Below are positions 1 through 7,190 of a stretch of DNA of 35,810 nucleotides, in pieces; the first letter of the stretch is position 1, and each line of letters starts with the position of its first letter. A program made the translations under genes and the position numbers. The notes below the pieces were generated by a model that searched no databases, had not been told where the DNA came from, and saw only the letters and a program-made list of their open reading frames with translations. This DNA is from DASYUM01 sp036001225 (GTDB lineage: Bacteria; Methylomirabilota; Methylomirabilia; Rokubacteriales; DASRDR01), in NCBI GenBank assembly GCA_036001225.1, contig DASYUM010000250.1, positions 1-35,810 on the forward strand, read 5' to 3'.

Positions 1-1818
1 CTCCAGAAGTTCCCGGTCATCGCCGAGGAAGTCGTCCAGCTCGCCGGAAAGCGGTTCGCGGTCATCATCGACGAGGCTCACTCCTCGCAGACCGGCGAGG
101 ACAGCCGGAAGCTCAAGAAAGTGCTGGCGGCAGCGACCCTGGATGGCGCCGAGCGCGAGGACACGGAAGAGGAGGAGGATCTCGCCGACCGGATCGTGGC
201 CGACATGCGGGCGCGCGGCCGCCTGACCAACGTCAGCTACTTCGCGTTCACCGCCACGCCGAAGGAGAAGACGCTCGAGCTGTTCGGAGTCCAGCGCGAC
301 GACGGCAAGTTCGAGGCGTTCAGCCTCTACAGCATGCGGCAAGCCATCGAAGAGCGCTTCATCCTCGACGTCCTCGAGAACTACACGACGTACAAGGTCT
401 ACTGGAAGCTCCTCAAGAAGGCCGCCGACGACCCCCACTACGACAAGCAGAAGGCGAGCTACCTCCTGCGCGCGTTCGTGGACCTCCACCCCCACGCGAT
501 CGACAAGAAGATCGCGATCATGGTCGAGCACTTCCACGGCCAGGTGGCGCACCGGATCGGCGGAAGGGCCAAGGCCATGATCGTCACCCGCTCACGGCTC
601 CATGCCGTCCGCTACAAGATCGCGCTCGACAGCTATCTGACAACGCACGGTTTTCCCTACAAGGCACTCGTCGCGTTCTCCGGCACCGTCCAGGACGGAG
701 GCGTCGAGTACACCGAGAGCCGGATGAACGGCTCCCCCGAGGCCCAGACGGCGGGGACGTTTGACCACGCCGAGTATCGCTTCCTGGTCGTCGCGGAGAA
801 GTTCCAGACCGGCTTCGATCAGCCGCTGCTCCACACGATGTACGTGGACAAGAAGCTGGGCGGGCTGAACGCCGTCCAGACCCTGTCCCGGCTCAACCGG
901 GTCCATCCGGAGAAGGCCGAGTCGATGGTCCTCGACTTCACCAACGACGCCGACGAGATCCAGAAAGCGTTCCAGCCATACTACGAGAAGACGCTCCTCT
1001 CCGAAGCGACCGACCCGAACTTGCTCTACGACCTCCAGCGGCGGCTCCTCGACTTCCACCTCTACTCCGAGGACGAAGTCGATGCCTTCGCCCGTCTGTA
1101 CTTCGCGCCGAAGACGACCCAGGACCAACTCTACGCGGCGCTAGGGCCAATCGCGGACCGCTTCCAGAGTCTGACCGACGCCCAGCAGGCGGAGTTTCGG
1201 GGGCAGCTCACCGACTATGTCCGCCTCTACGCCTTCCTGTCGCACATCCTGCCCTTTACCGATGCCGACCTCGAGAAGCTCTACGTCTTCGGGCGGCTGC
1301 TCCGGCGCTACCTGCCAGTCAGGCACGAGGACTTGCCCAGAGAGATCCAGCAGAAGATCGACATGGAGTCCTACCGGATCAAGCAGACGCGCTCCGGGAA
1401 AGTGGACCTCGAACGCGGGCAGGTGGAGCTGGAGCCTGTCGGGGCGAAGGGCAGTCACCCCGCGCCCGAGGAGGAGGCCGAGGCGCTTTCCCGGATTATC
1501 CGGGAGCTGAACGAGCGGTTCGGCACCGACTTCGCCGAAGAGGATCGGGTCTTCATCCGGCAGCTCGAGGAGAAGCTGGCGGCCGACCCCGCGCTCACCG
1601 CAAGCGTCCGCTCGAATGCTCCCGAGAACGCCCGGCTCACCTTCGACCACGTCGTCAGCGACCGGCTGCAGGACATGGTCGATACCAACTTCAAGTTCTA
1701 CAAGCGGATCACCGACGACCGCGAATTCGCCAAGTTCTTCCTGGACTGGCTCTTCGATCGCTTCCGCACGCAGGTCACCGGCCCATCTCCGACGGAGGAA
1801 GGCAGCCCCGATGCCTGA
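1..1818 (+). CDS. hsdR: Type I restriction enzyme subunit R (HsdR), 5' partial
   Basis: This is the ATP-dependent translocase/endonuclease subunit of a type I restriction-modification system. The reading frame is open from base 1, so the gene begins upstream and the nuclease domain is not visible. The window starts near helicase motif II (VIIDEAH, codons 22-28). It continues with motif III (FTATPKEKTLELFG) and an MIVTRSR segment. Motifs V and VI follow in EKFQTGFDQPLL and QTLSRLNR. After about codon 320 comes the helical C-terminal region that contacts the modification complex. The first in-frame start inside the window, GTG 121, lies after motif II and is not the real start. About 605 codons are visible, against roughly 1000 for the family. 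No hsdM or hsdS is in view. The stop overlaps the start of the next gene by 8 bases, so nothing separates this defence gene from the metabolic run downstream. Confidence 0.95.
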   Translation, partial: LQKFPVIAEEVVQLAGKRFAVIIDEAHSSQTGEDSRKLKKVLAAATLDGAEREDTEEEEDLADRIVADMRARGRLTNVSYFAFTATPKEKTLELFGVQRDDGKFEAFSLYSMRQAIEERFILDVLENYTTYKVYWKLLKKAADDPHYDKQKASYLLRAFVDLHPHAIDKKIAIMVEHFHGQVAHRIGGRAKAMIVTRSRLHAVRYKIALDSYLTTHGFPYKALVAFSGTVQDGGVEYTESRMNGSPEAQTAGTFDHAEYRFLVVAEKFQTGFDQPLLHTMYVDKKLGGLNAVQTLSRLNRVHPEKAESMVLDFTNDADEIQKAFQPYYEKTLLSEATDPNLLYDLQRRLLDFHLYSEDEVDAFARLYFAPKTTQDQLYAALGPIADRFQSLTDAQQAEFRGQLTDYVRLYAFLSHILPFTDADLEKLYVFGRLLRRYLPVRHEDLPREIQQKIDMESYRIKQTRSGKVDLERGQVELEPVGAKGSHPAPEEEAEALSRIIRELNERFGTDFAEEDRVFIRQLEEKLAADPALTASVRSNAPENARLTFDHVVSDRLQDMVDTNFKFYKRITDDREFAKFFLDWLFDRFRTQVTGPSPTEEGSPDA

Positions 1819-2602
1819 AGGGGCTGCCCGGCTTGAAGGTCGGGTCGCCCTGATCACGGGCGGGGGGCGGGGGATCGGCCGAGCCATCGCCCTTGCCTTC
1901 GCCCGCGAGGGGGCTCACATCGCGGTGCTCGCCCGCACCGCGGCCGAGGTGGACGCGGTGGCCGCCGACGCCCGCGCGCTCGGCCGCAAGGCCGCGGCGA
2001 TCGCCTGCGACGTCACCGATCGCCCCCAGGTGGACACGGCCGTCCGCACGGTCGCCGCCGAGCTGGGGCCGATCCAGATCCTCGTCAACAATGCCGGCAT
2101 TGCGGTCTCCGCCAAGGTGAGCGAGACCGACGACGCGCTGTGGGCGCGCCACCTGGCCGTGAACCTGACCGCCCCCTTCTACGTGAGCCGCGCCGTCCTC
2201 CCGGGGATGCTGGCCGCCCGCTGGGGTCGTATCGTGAACATCGCGTCCACCGCCGCGCGCCAGGGCTTCCCGTACGTCGCCGCCTACGTCGCCTCCAAGC
2301 ACGGGCTCCTCGGCCTGACGCGCGCGCTCGCCGCCGAGGTGGGCGGAGCCGGCATCACCGTCAACGCGATCTGTCCCGGCTACGTGGCGACCGACCTGAC
2401 CTGGGAGAGCGCCCGCCGGATCCAGGCCAAGACCGGCCGCTCCTACGAGGAGGCGGTGCAGTCGCTGGCCGCCTTCTCACCGCAGCGCCGGCTCATCGAG
2501 CCGGAGGAGGTGGCGGCCCTCGCCGTCGTGCTCGCCTCCGACGACGGGCGCGGGATCACCGGCCAGGCGTGGAACGTGGACGGCGGGGCGGTGCAGTCGT
2601 AG
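1811..2602 (+). CDS. SDR family NAD(P)-dependent oxidoreductase
   Basis: A classical short-chain dehydrogenase of 263 residues. It has the cofactor glycine motif TGGGRGIG (residues 16-23), NNAG (93-96) and the catalytic set Ser146, Tyr159, Lys163. The C-terminal GQAWNVDGG motif is typical of FabG and 3-hydroxybutyrate dehydrogenase-like proteins. It probably oxidises a 3-hydroxyacyl-CoA or a cyclic alcohol with NAD(P). The start is ATG 1811, which overlaps the hsdR stop; a purine-rich GGAGGAAGG lies about 9-12 bases upstream. The frame is open further upstream, but only as an out-of-frame shadow of hsdR. It is followed 10 bases later by the FAD monooxygenase, so it is probably the first metabolic gene of that run and may act on a product of aryl-CoA ring attack. 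The exact substrate cannot be read from sequence. Confidence 0.9.
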   Translation: MPEGAARLEGRVALITGGGRGIGRAIALAFAREGAHIAVLARTAAEVDAVAADARALGRKAAAIACDVTDRPQVDTAVRTVAAELGPIQILVNNAGIAVSAKVSETDDALWARHLAVNLTAPFYVSRAVLPGMLAARWGRIVNIASTAARQGFPYVAAYVASKHGLLGLTRALAAEVGGAGITVNAICPGYVATDLTWESARRIQAKTGRSYEEAVQSLAAFSPQRRLIEPEEVAALAVVLASDDGRGITGQAWNVDGGAVQS

Positions 2603-2612
2603 ACTACGGGGC

Positions 2613-4172
2613 ATGAAGATCCACATCGTGGGCGGCGGGCCGGCCGGCCTCTACTTCGCGATCCTGATGAAGAAGCTCGACCCCGCCCACGCCATCACGA
2701 TCTTCGAGCGCGACGGCCCCGACGACACCTTCGGCTGGGGCATCGTCTTCTCCGACCGGACCTACGGGTTCCTGAAAGACCACGACGAGCCGACCCATGC
2801 CGAGATCACCGCCGCCTCCGAGACGTGGGACAACGTGGACGTGGTTCACCGTGGCCAGACCATTTCGGTGCGGGGCAACAAGTTCTCGGGCGTGGCCCGG
2901 CTGGCCTTCCTCAACATCCTTCACCGGCGCTGCCAGGCCCTCGGCGTGGACCTGCGCTTCCACGCCAACGTGGCCAGCGTCACCCTCGGCGACCCGATCG
3001 CGGACTGCGATGTGCTGGTGGGGGCTGATGGCGCCAACAGCCTCGTGCGGCGCACCTACACCGACTTCTTCCAGCCCTCGGTGGACGTCCGCCAGAACAA
3101 GTACATCTGGCTCGGCACTCCCCGCCTGTTCCACGGCCTGACCATGGGCTTCCGGGAGACCGCCGCCGGCCTGTTCATCTACCACGCCTACAAGTTCAAC
3201 GAGCGGGCCAGCACCTTCATCGTCGAGTGTCCGCCCGAGACGTGGGCTCGGGCCGGTTTCGAGCGGACGTCGGAGGCCGAGACCTGCGCCTATCTGGCCC
3301 AGGTCTTCAAGACCGACCTCGAAGGGCAGCCGCTCCTGGCCAACGACTTCGTCAAGTGGCTCAACTTCCCGCTGATCAAGAACAAGCACTGGAGCCACCA
3401 GCAGATCGTGTTGCTGGGCGACGCGCTTCACACCGCCCACTTCTCCATCGGGTCGGGGACCAAGCTCGCCCTCGAGGACGCCATCGCGCTGGCCGGCTGC
3501 TTCGCCGAGCACCGGGCGGTGCCGGCGGCGCTGGCCGCCTTCCAGGCGGTCCGCAAGCCGGCGGTGGACGAGTTCCAGGACGCGGCCTATGCGAGCCTGT
3601 TGTGGCTAGAGCAGGTGCAGGAACAGCTCGACCTCGACCCGGTGCCCTTCGCCTACCGACTCATGACGCGCAGCCGCCGTGTCGGCTACAACCGACTCCA
3701 GCGCCGCGATCCCGAGTTCGTCGCGCGCTACGACGCCTGGCGGCGGGAGCAAGCGCCGGCCGCCGGTCCCATCCCCGCCGAGTACCTGGACCTCTTCCGA
3801 AAGCGGACGTTCGCCCACCTCGCCACCCTGATGCCCGACGGGACGCCACACGTCACCCCGGTGTGGGTCGACTACGACGGCCGCTTCATCCTGGTCAACT
3901 CGGCCGCCGGCCGCCAGAAGGACCTCAACATGGAAAAGCGGCGGCACGTGGCCATCGAGATCGCCGACCCCGACAATCCGAACCGCTACCTGCACGTCCG
4001 GGGACCGGTGGTCGAGATCAGCGAGGTCGGCGCCGACGAGCACCTCGACCGGCTGGCCCGGCGGTATCTGGGGATGGAGCGCTACCCGCCGAGCTGGCGG
4101 TTCCCCGGCGAGGTCCGCCGGATCTACAAGATCGCCCCCACGCGGGTGAGCACCTGGGATCCGTTCGGTTAG
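2613..4172 (+). CDS. FAD aryl-CoA monooxygenase fused to an F420/FMN split-barrel domain
   Basis: A 519-residue two-domain flavoprotein. Residues 1 to about 380 match the N-terminal FAD monooxygenase domain of salicylyl-CoA 5-hydroxylase and 2-aminobenzoyl-CoA monooxygenase/reductase. Visible motifs are the dinucleotide fold GGGPAG (7-12), VGADGANSLVRR (136-147) and the GD motif LLGDALHTAHFSIGSGTKLALEDA (269-270, extended). Residues 389-519 form a PPOX-class split barrel. It opens with FAHLATLMPDGTPHVTPVWV and carries GRQKDLNMEKRRHVAIEI and RYLHVRGPVVEI, the pattern of F420-dependent FDOR-B/TIGR03618 proteins. In the known 2-aminobenzoyl-CoA enzyme the partner domain is an Old-Yellow-Enzyme barrel, so this fusion is a different architecture. 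Inferred role: hydroxylation of an aryl-CoA ring, with the second domain reducing the product or supplying reduced flavin. It has ATG 2613 and lies 10 bases after the SDR and 4 before the hydratase gene. Domain calls are firm; substrate and electron donor are inference. Confidence 0.9.
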   Translation: MKIHIVGGGPAGLYFAILMKKLDPAHAITIFERDGPDDTFGWGIVFSDRTYGFLKDHDEPTHAEITAASETWDNVDVVHRGQTISVRGNKFSGVARLAFLNILHRRCQALGVDLRFHANVASVTLGDPIADCDVLVGADGANSLVRRTYTDFFQPSVDVRQNKYIWLGTPRLFHGLTMGFRETAAGLFIYHAYKFNERASTFIVECPPETWARAGFERTSEAETCAYLAQVFKTDLEGQPLLANDFVKWLNFPLIKNKHWSHQQIVLLGDALHTAHFSIGSGTKLALEDAIALAGCFAEHRAVPAALAAFQAVRKPAVDEFQDAAYASLLWLEQVQEQLDLDPVPFAYRLMTRSRRVGYNRLQRRDPEFVARYDAWRREQAPAAGPIPAEYLDLFRKRTFAHLATLMPDGTPHVTPVWVDYDGRFILVNSAAGRQKDLNMEKRRHVAIEIADPDNPNRYLHVRGPVVEISEVGADEHLDRLARRYLGMERYPPSWRFPGEVRRIYKIAPTRVSTWDPFG

Positions 4173-4176
4173 CTCG

Positions 4177-4974
4177 GTGAGCGACTACGCGACGTTCGAC
4201 TATCAGGTCCGGGACGGTGTCGCCACGGTCACCTTCACCCGTCCCGACAGTCTCAACTCGCTGACCTTCGGCGTCTACGCCGACCTCGAGCGGCTGGCCG
4301 GGGCCTGTCAGGCCGACGAGGCGGTGCGGGTCCTCGTCTTGACCGGGACCGGTAAGGGGTTCTGCTCGGGCGGCGACGTCCACGAGATCATCGCGGAGCT
4401 GCAGAAGCGCGACGTGAAGGGCATGCTGGAGTTCACGCGAATGACCGGCGCCGTGGTCCGCAACCTCCGGCTCCTGGACAAGCCGGTCATCGCGGCCATC
4501 AACGGGATCGCCGCCGGGGCCGGCGCCGTCCTGGCGCTGGCCTCCGACTTCCGGATCATGGCCGACACCGCCCGCTTCGCGTTCCTCTTCACCAAGGTGG
4601 GGCTGACGGGGGCCGACATGGGCGCGGCCTTCCTGCTGCCGAAGGTGGTGGGCTTCGGCCGGGCCACCGAGCTCTTGATGCTCGGCGACACCATCGACGC
4701 CGCCACCGCCGAGCGCTATGGTCTCGCCTACCGGGTCGTCCCGGCCGAGCGGCTGGCCGCGGAGGCGGACGCGCTGGCCCGCCGACTCGCCGACGGCCCG
4801 GGTCAGGCCCTCGGCATGACCAAGCGCATGCTCAACAACGAGTGGGGCATGGACCTCGTCTCCGCCATCGAGGCCGAGGCCCAGGCCCAGGCCCTGCTCC
4901 TCATGGCGGAGGATCACAAGGAGTTCTACCGGGCGTTCACCGAGAGGCGGCCGCCGCGGTTCACCGGCCGCTGA
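4177..4974 (+). CDS. Enoyl-CoA hydratase/isomerase family protein
   Basis: A crotonase-fold protein of 265 residues starting at GTG 4177, four bases after the monooxygenase stop; no clear ribosome site is present, so translation is probably coupled. The oxyanion-hole segments GFCSGGD (61-67) and INGIAAGAGAVLALASDFRIM (109-128) are intact. The two glutamates of classical hydratases are absent: Val118 sits at the first position and Lys140 at the second. Asp147 in LTGADMG is a candidate replacement acid. This pattern is more usual in crotonase relatives that act as hydrolases, isomerases or ring-opening enzymes than in 2-enoyl-CoA hydratase. Its position directly behind an aryl-CoA monooxygenase suggests hydration or ring cleavage of a dearomatised CoA ester. 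Fold assignment is firm; the reaction is inferred. Confidence 0.9.
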   Translation: MSDYATFDYQVRDGVATVTFTRPDSLNSLTFGVYADLERLAGACQADEAVRVLVLTGTGKGFCSGGDVHEIIAELQKRDVKGMLEFTRMTGAVVRNLRLLDKPVIAAINGIAAGAGAVLALASDFRIMADTARFAFLFTKVGLTGADMGAAFLLPKVVGFGRATELLMLGDTIDAATAERYGLAYRVVPAERLAAEADALARRLADGPGQALGMTKRMLNNEWGMDLVSAIEAEAQAQALLLMAEDHKEFYRAFTERRPPRFTGR

Positions 4975-4987
4975 GACGGGGTCGAAG

Positions 4988-5425
4988 ATGGCGAAGATGG
5001 TCGTGAATCCCTCGGGCCTCGCCAAGCCCTCCGGCTTCTCCCACGGCATCGAGGCGCGCGGGCGGCTGCTGTTCCTGGCCGGGCAGACCGGCCAGGACGC
5101 CAGCGGCCGGATCGTCGCTCCCGGAGACCTGGTCGGCCAGTTCCGCCAGGCGCTGCGGAACGTGGGCACGGTGATCGAGGCCCAGGGGGGGACGCTGAAG
5201 GACCTGGTCAAGCTCACCCTGTACGTGCTCGATCGCAAGGACTACCGGGCCAAGGCGAAGGCGATCGGCCAGGCCTACCGCGAGCTGATGGGTGCCCACT
5301 ACCCGGCGATGACGCTGATCGAGGTGAAGGCGCTCTGGGACGACGAGGCGCTCATCGAGATCGATGGCATCGCGGTGCTCGAGAACTCGGAGCGGGATGA
5401 TCCGCTCCGCGACCTGCCGCATTGA
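4988..5425 (+). CDS. RidA/YjgF/UK114 family protein lacking the conserved arginine
   Basis: A 145-residue member of the Rid superfamily, with LFLAGQTGQDASG (28-40), the LKDLVKLTLYVLDRKDY core and a C-terminal IEIDGIAVLE strand. True RidA enzymes hydrolyse enamine/imine intermediates to ketones and ammonia using an arginine in a YPAR[ST] motif. Here that motif reads YPAMT, with Met108 at the arginine position. Other Rid subfamilies also lack the arginine, and their reactions are mostly unknown. The start is ATG 4988; a second ATG at 4997 is possible. It sits 13 bases behind the crotonase gene, so it is probably co-expressed. If the pathway substrate is an amino-aromatic acid, an imine-handling protein would make sense, but the lost arginine argues against standard deaminase chemistry. 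Confidence 0.9.
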   Translation: MAKMVVNPSGLAKPSGFSHGIEARGRLLFLAGQTGQDASGRIVAPGDLVGQFRQALRNVGTVIEAQGGTLKDLVKLTLYVLDRKDYRAKAKAIGQAYRELMGAHYPAMTLIEVKALWDDEALIEIDGIAVLENSERDDPLRDLPH

Positions 5426-5444
5426 GCGAATCGGGAGGCCTCCG

Positions 5445-5894
5445 GTGAAGATCGAGAGTGTGTACCACGTCGGTTTCACCGTCAGCGACCTCGAGCGCTC
5501 GATCGAATTCTACCGCGACGTCCTCGGCCTCAGCCTGTTCAGGCGGCAGACGGGGACGGCCGAGTACCTCTCGACCATCACCGGGTTTCCCGGCGTCAAG
5601 CTCGAGATCGCCCTCCTGAAGACCCCAGACGGCAACGGGATGCTCGAGCTGCTCCAGTACGTCTCCCACCCCGCGCCGGCGACCGAGCGGGAGACCAACC
5701 GGCCGGGGAACGCGCACCTCTGCTTCAAGGTGCGCGAAATCCTCGAGGCGTGCGGGGAGCTGCGGCGGCGGGGCGTCCGGCTGATCTCCGAGCCGGCGGA
5801 GATCACCGCCGGGGTCCACACGGGCGGCTACGGCGTCTACCTGCGCGATCCCGACGGCTTTACGATCGAGCTCTTCCAGCCTCCGGCGAGCTGA
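5445..5894 (+). CDS. VOC family protein (glyoxalase/dioxygenase fold)
   Basis: A 149-residue vicinal-oxygen-chelate protein with two beta-alpha-beta-beta-beta modules. A full set of metal ligands is visible: His8 (YHVGFTV), Glu68 (MLELLQY), His91 (NAHLCFKV) and Glu142 (FTIELFQ). The C-terminal DPDGFTIELFQPP is typical of the family. Members include glyoxalase I, methylmalonyl-CoA epimerase and extradiol dioxygenases; the length fits a lyase or epimerase type. The start is GTG 5445 with a GGGAGG ribosome site about 7 bases upstream; the frame is open earlier but overlaps RidA. It closes the plus-strand run that begins at 1811. A role in isomerising or cleaving a pathway intermediate is inferred. 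Confidence 0.88.
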   Translation: MKIESVYHVGFTVSDLERSIEFYRDVLGLSLFRRQTGTAEYLSTITGFPGVKLEIALLKTPDGNGMLELLQYVSHPAPATERETNRPGNAHLCFKVREILEACGELRRRGVRLISEPAEITAGVHTGGYGVYLRDPDGFTIELFQPPAS

Positions 5895-5924
5895 CGACCC
5901 CGGGCGAAGCTAGCCGGACCCGCC

Positions 5925-6188
5925 CTAGCGGCCCCGGAAGACGAGCATGCCCAGACCCAGGATCGGTAGGTAGACCGCCAGCACCCCCTGGAGGGTGAGC
6001 ATGTGTGCCGCGCCCTCCCCCATGATCACCAGCGATTCGCTCCGGACCTTGAAGGTGGTCCTCAGGACCTCGGCCACGAAGACGTTCACCGGCATGCCGA
6101 GCGAGCCCACGATGGTGCCCGGGTACACGATGGGGAGCAACGACACGACCAGGGCCAGTGTGACGACGACCATGAGGAGCAGCCTCAT
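5925..6188 (-). CDS. Small two-helix membrane protein, unknown function
   Basis: An 87-residue protein starting at ATG 6188, preceded by a very strong AGGAGGAGG-type ribosome site (6190-6200), which decides the start over the upstream frame. Two hydrophobic segments are visible: residues 1-22 (MRLLLMVVVTLALVVSLLPI region) and about 62-84 (LQGVLAVYLPILGLGMLVF). A polar middle contains VRSESLVIMGEGAAH. It ends in FRGR. No family was recognised. It is transcribed opposite to the VOC gene, with the two 3' ends 30 bases apart. A TTGACA hexamer at 6333-6328 on the minus strand could be its -35, but the -10 (TAACGA, 18-base gap) is poor and the leader would exceed 100 bases. It is probably an inner-membrane protein; nothing links it to the aryl-CoA genes. 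Confidence 0.7.
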   Translation of the reverse strand: MRLLLMVVVTLALVVSLLPIVYPGTIVGSLGMPVNVFVAEVLRTTFKVRSESLVIMGEGAAHMLTLQGVLAVYLPILGLGMLVFRGR

Positions 6189-6387
6189 CGCCCTCCTCCT
6201 TTCCGGCGCGTCCGGGTAGCATCGCGGCCGGCCTCCCGCCCGGATTCCGGGGACCACCTCGGCCAGCCGACCTCGGCCCCACCCGACCGCCGAGCCGACC
6301 TTATCGTTACGCCGCGCTCCTCGCTGCTGTCAACAAATCCGTGCTGTTGTCGTCCCAAATGGAACCCGAGGCACGCGGGCCATCCGA

Positions 6388-7149
6388 TCACCCGGCCGGA
6401 CCGCCACCATTGACGTAGATCACCTGTCCGGTCAGATAGCTGGCGGCGTCCGAGACGAGAAAGCGGACGACCGTCGCGATCTCCTCCGGGCGTCCCTGCC
6501 GCCCGAGCGGGACCGAGCGGACGAAGGCCGCCGCGCGTTCGGAGCCCATGACGGCGAGCGACGCCGCCATCATCTCGGTCTCGATCGGCCCCGGCGCGAC
6601 GGCGTTGACCCGAATTCCGTGGGGGCCCTCCTCCTTGGCCAGGATCCGCGTCAACGCCTCCAGCCCGGATTTGGAGACCGTGTAGGGGCCGGAAGCGGCC
6701 GGGTATCGCTGGGTGACGTTGGAGGAGAGGTTGACGATGTGCCCACGCCGCCGCTCGCGCATGTGGGGAAGGACGGCTTGAATGAGGTGGAAGGGCCCGC
6801 TCAGGTTGACGCGGAGGATGCGCTCCCAGTCCTCGGGGCGAACGTCCCCGAACCGGACGCCGGGCAAGTGGACGCCCGCGTTGTTCACCAGGACGTCGAT
6901 CCCGCCGAAGGTGTCCAATGCCGCCCGCACCAGCCCTTGCGCCGCCTCCCGGGTCCCCACGTCGGCCTGGACCGCGTGGGCCACGCCGCCGGCCGCCGCG
7001 ATCGCCTCGACCAGCCGGCCGGCCTCGGCCTGCCGATCGCGGTAGTTCGCCACGACGCGGAGCCCGGCCTCGGCCAGCGCCACCGCGATGGCGCGACCGA
7101 TGCCCCGCGACGCCCCCGTCACGATGGCCACCTGGCCGCCGGCGGTCAT
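6388..7149 (-). CDS. SDR family oxidoreductase (3-oxoacyl-ACP reductase FabG-like)
   Basis: A 253-residue classical SDR. It has the cofactor motif TGASRGIG (11-18), an NNAG motif (89-92), catalytic Ser143, Tyr156 and Lys160, and the C-terminal YLTGQVIYVNGGG. The pattern is close to FabG-like 3-oxoacyl reductases, which reduce or oxidise beta-keto/beta-hydroxy acyl groups with NADP(H). It starts at ATG 7149 with GAGG about 8 bases upstream. It is transcribed away from the alpha/beta hydrolase at 7191, so the 41 bases between them must hold both 5' signals. The 199 bases after its stop contain no gene other than the upstream region of the small membrane protein. It is one of two SDRs in the first 7 kb, similar only at the family level. 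The substrate is unknown. Confidence 0.9.
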   Translation of the reverse strand: MTAGGQVAIVTGASRGIGRAIAVALAEAGLRVVANYRDRQAEAGRLVEAIAAAGGVAHAVQADVGTREAAQGLVRAALDTFGGIDVLVNNAGVHLPGVRFGDVRPEDWERILRVNLSGPFHLIQAVLPHMRERRRGHIVNLSSNVTQRYPAASGPYTVSKSGLEALTRILAKEEGPHGIRVNAVAPGPIETEMMAASLAVMGSERAAAFVRSVPLGRQGRPEEIATVVRFLVSDAASYLTGQVIYVNGGGPAG

Positions 7150-7190
7150 GCGACCGCGCCTCGTGGACGGCGGGTAAGATGGAGGCCGCC

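Noticed and set aside
1616..1810. N-terminal extension of the first SDR
   Set aside because: The 65 codons are an out-of-frame reading of hsdR; the SDR family begins at ATG 1811.
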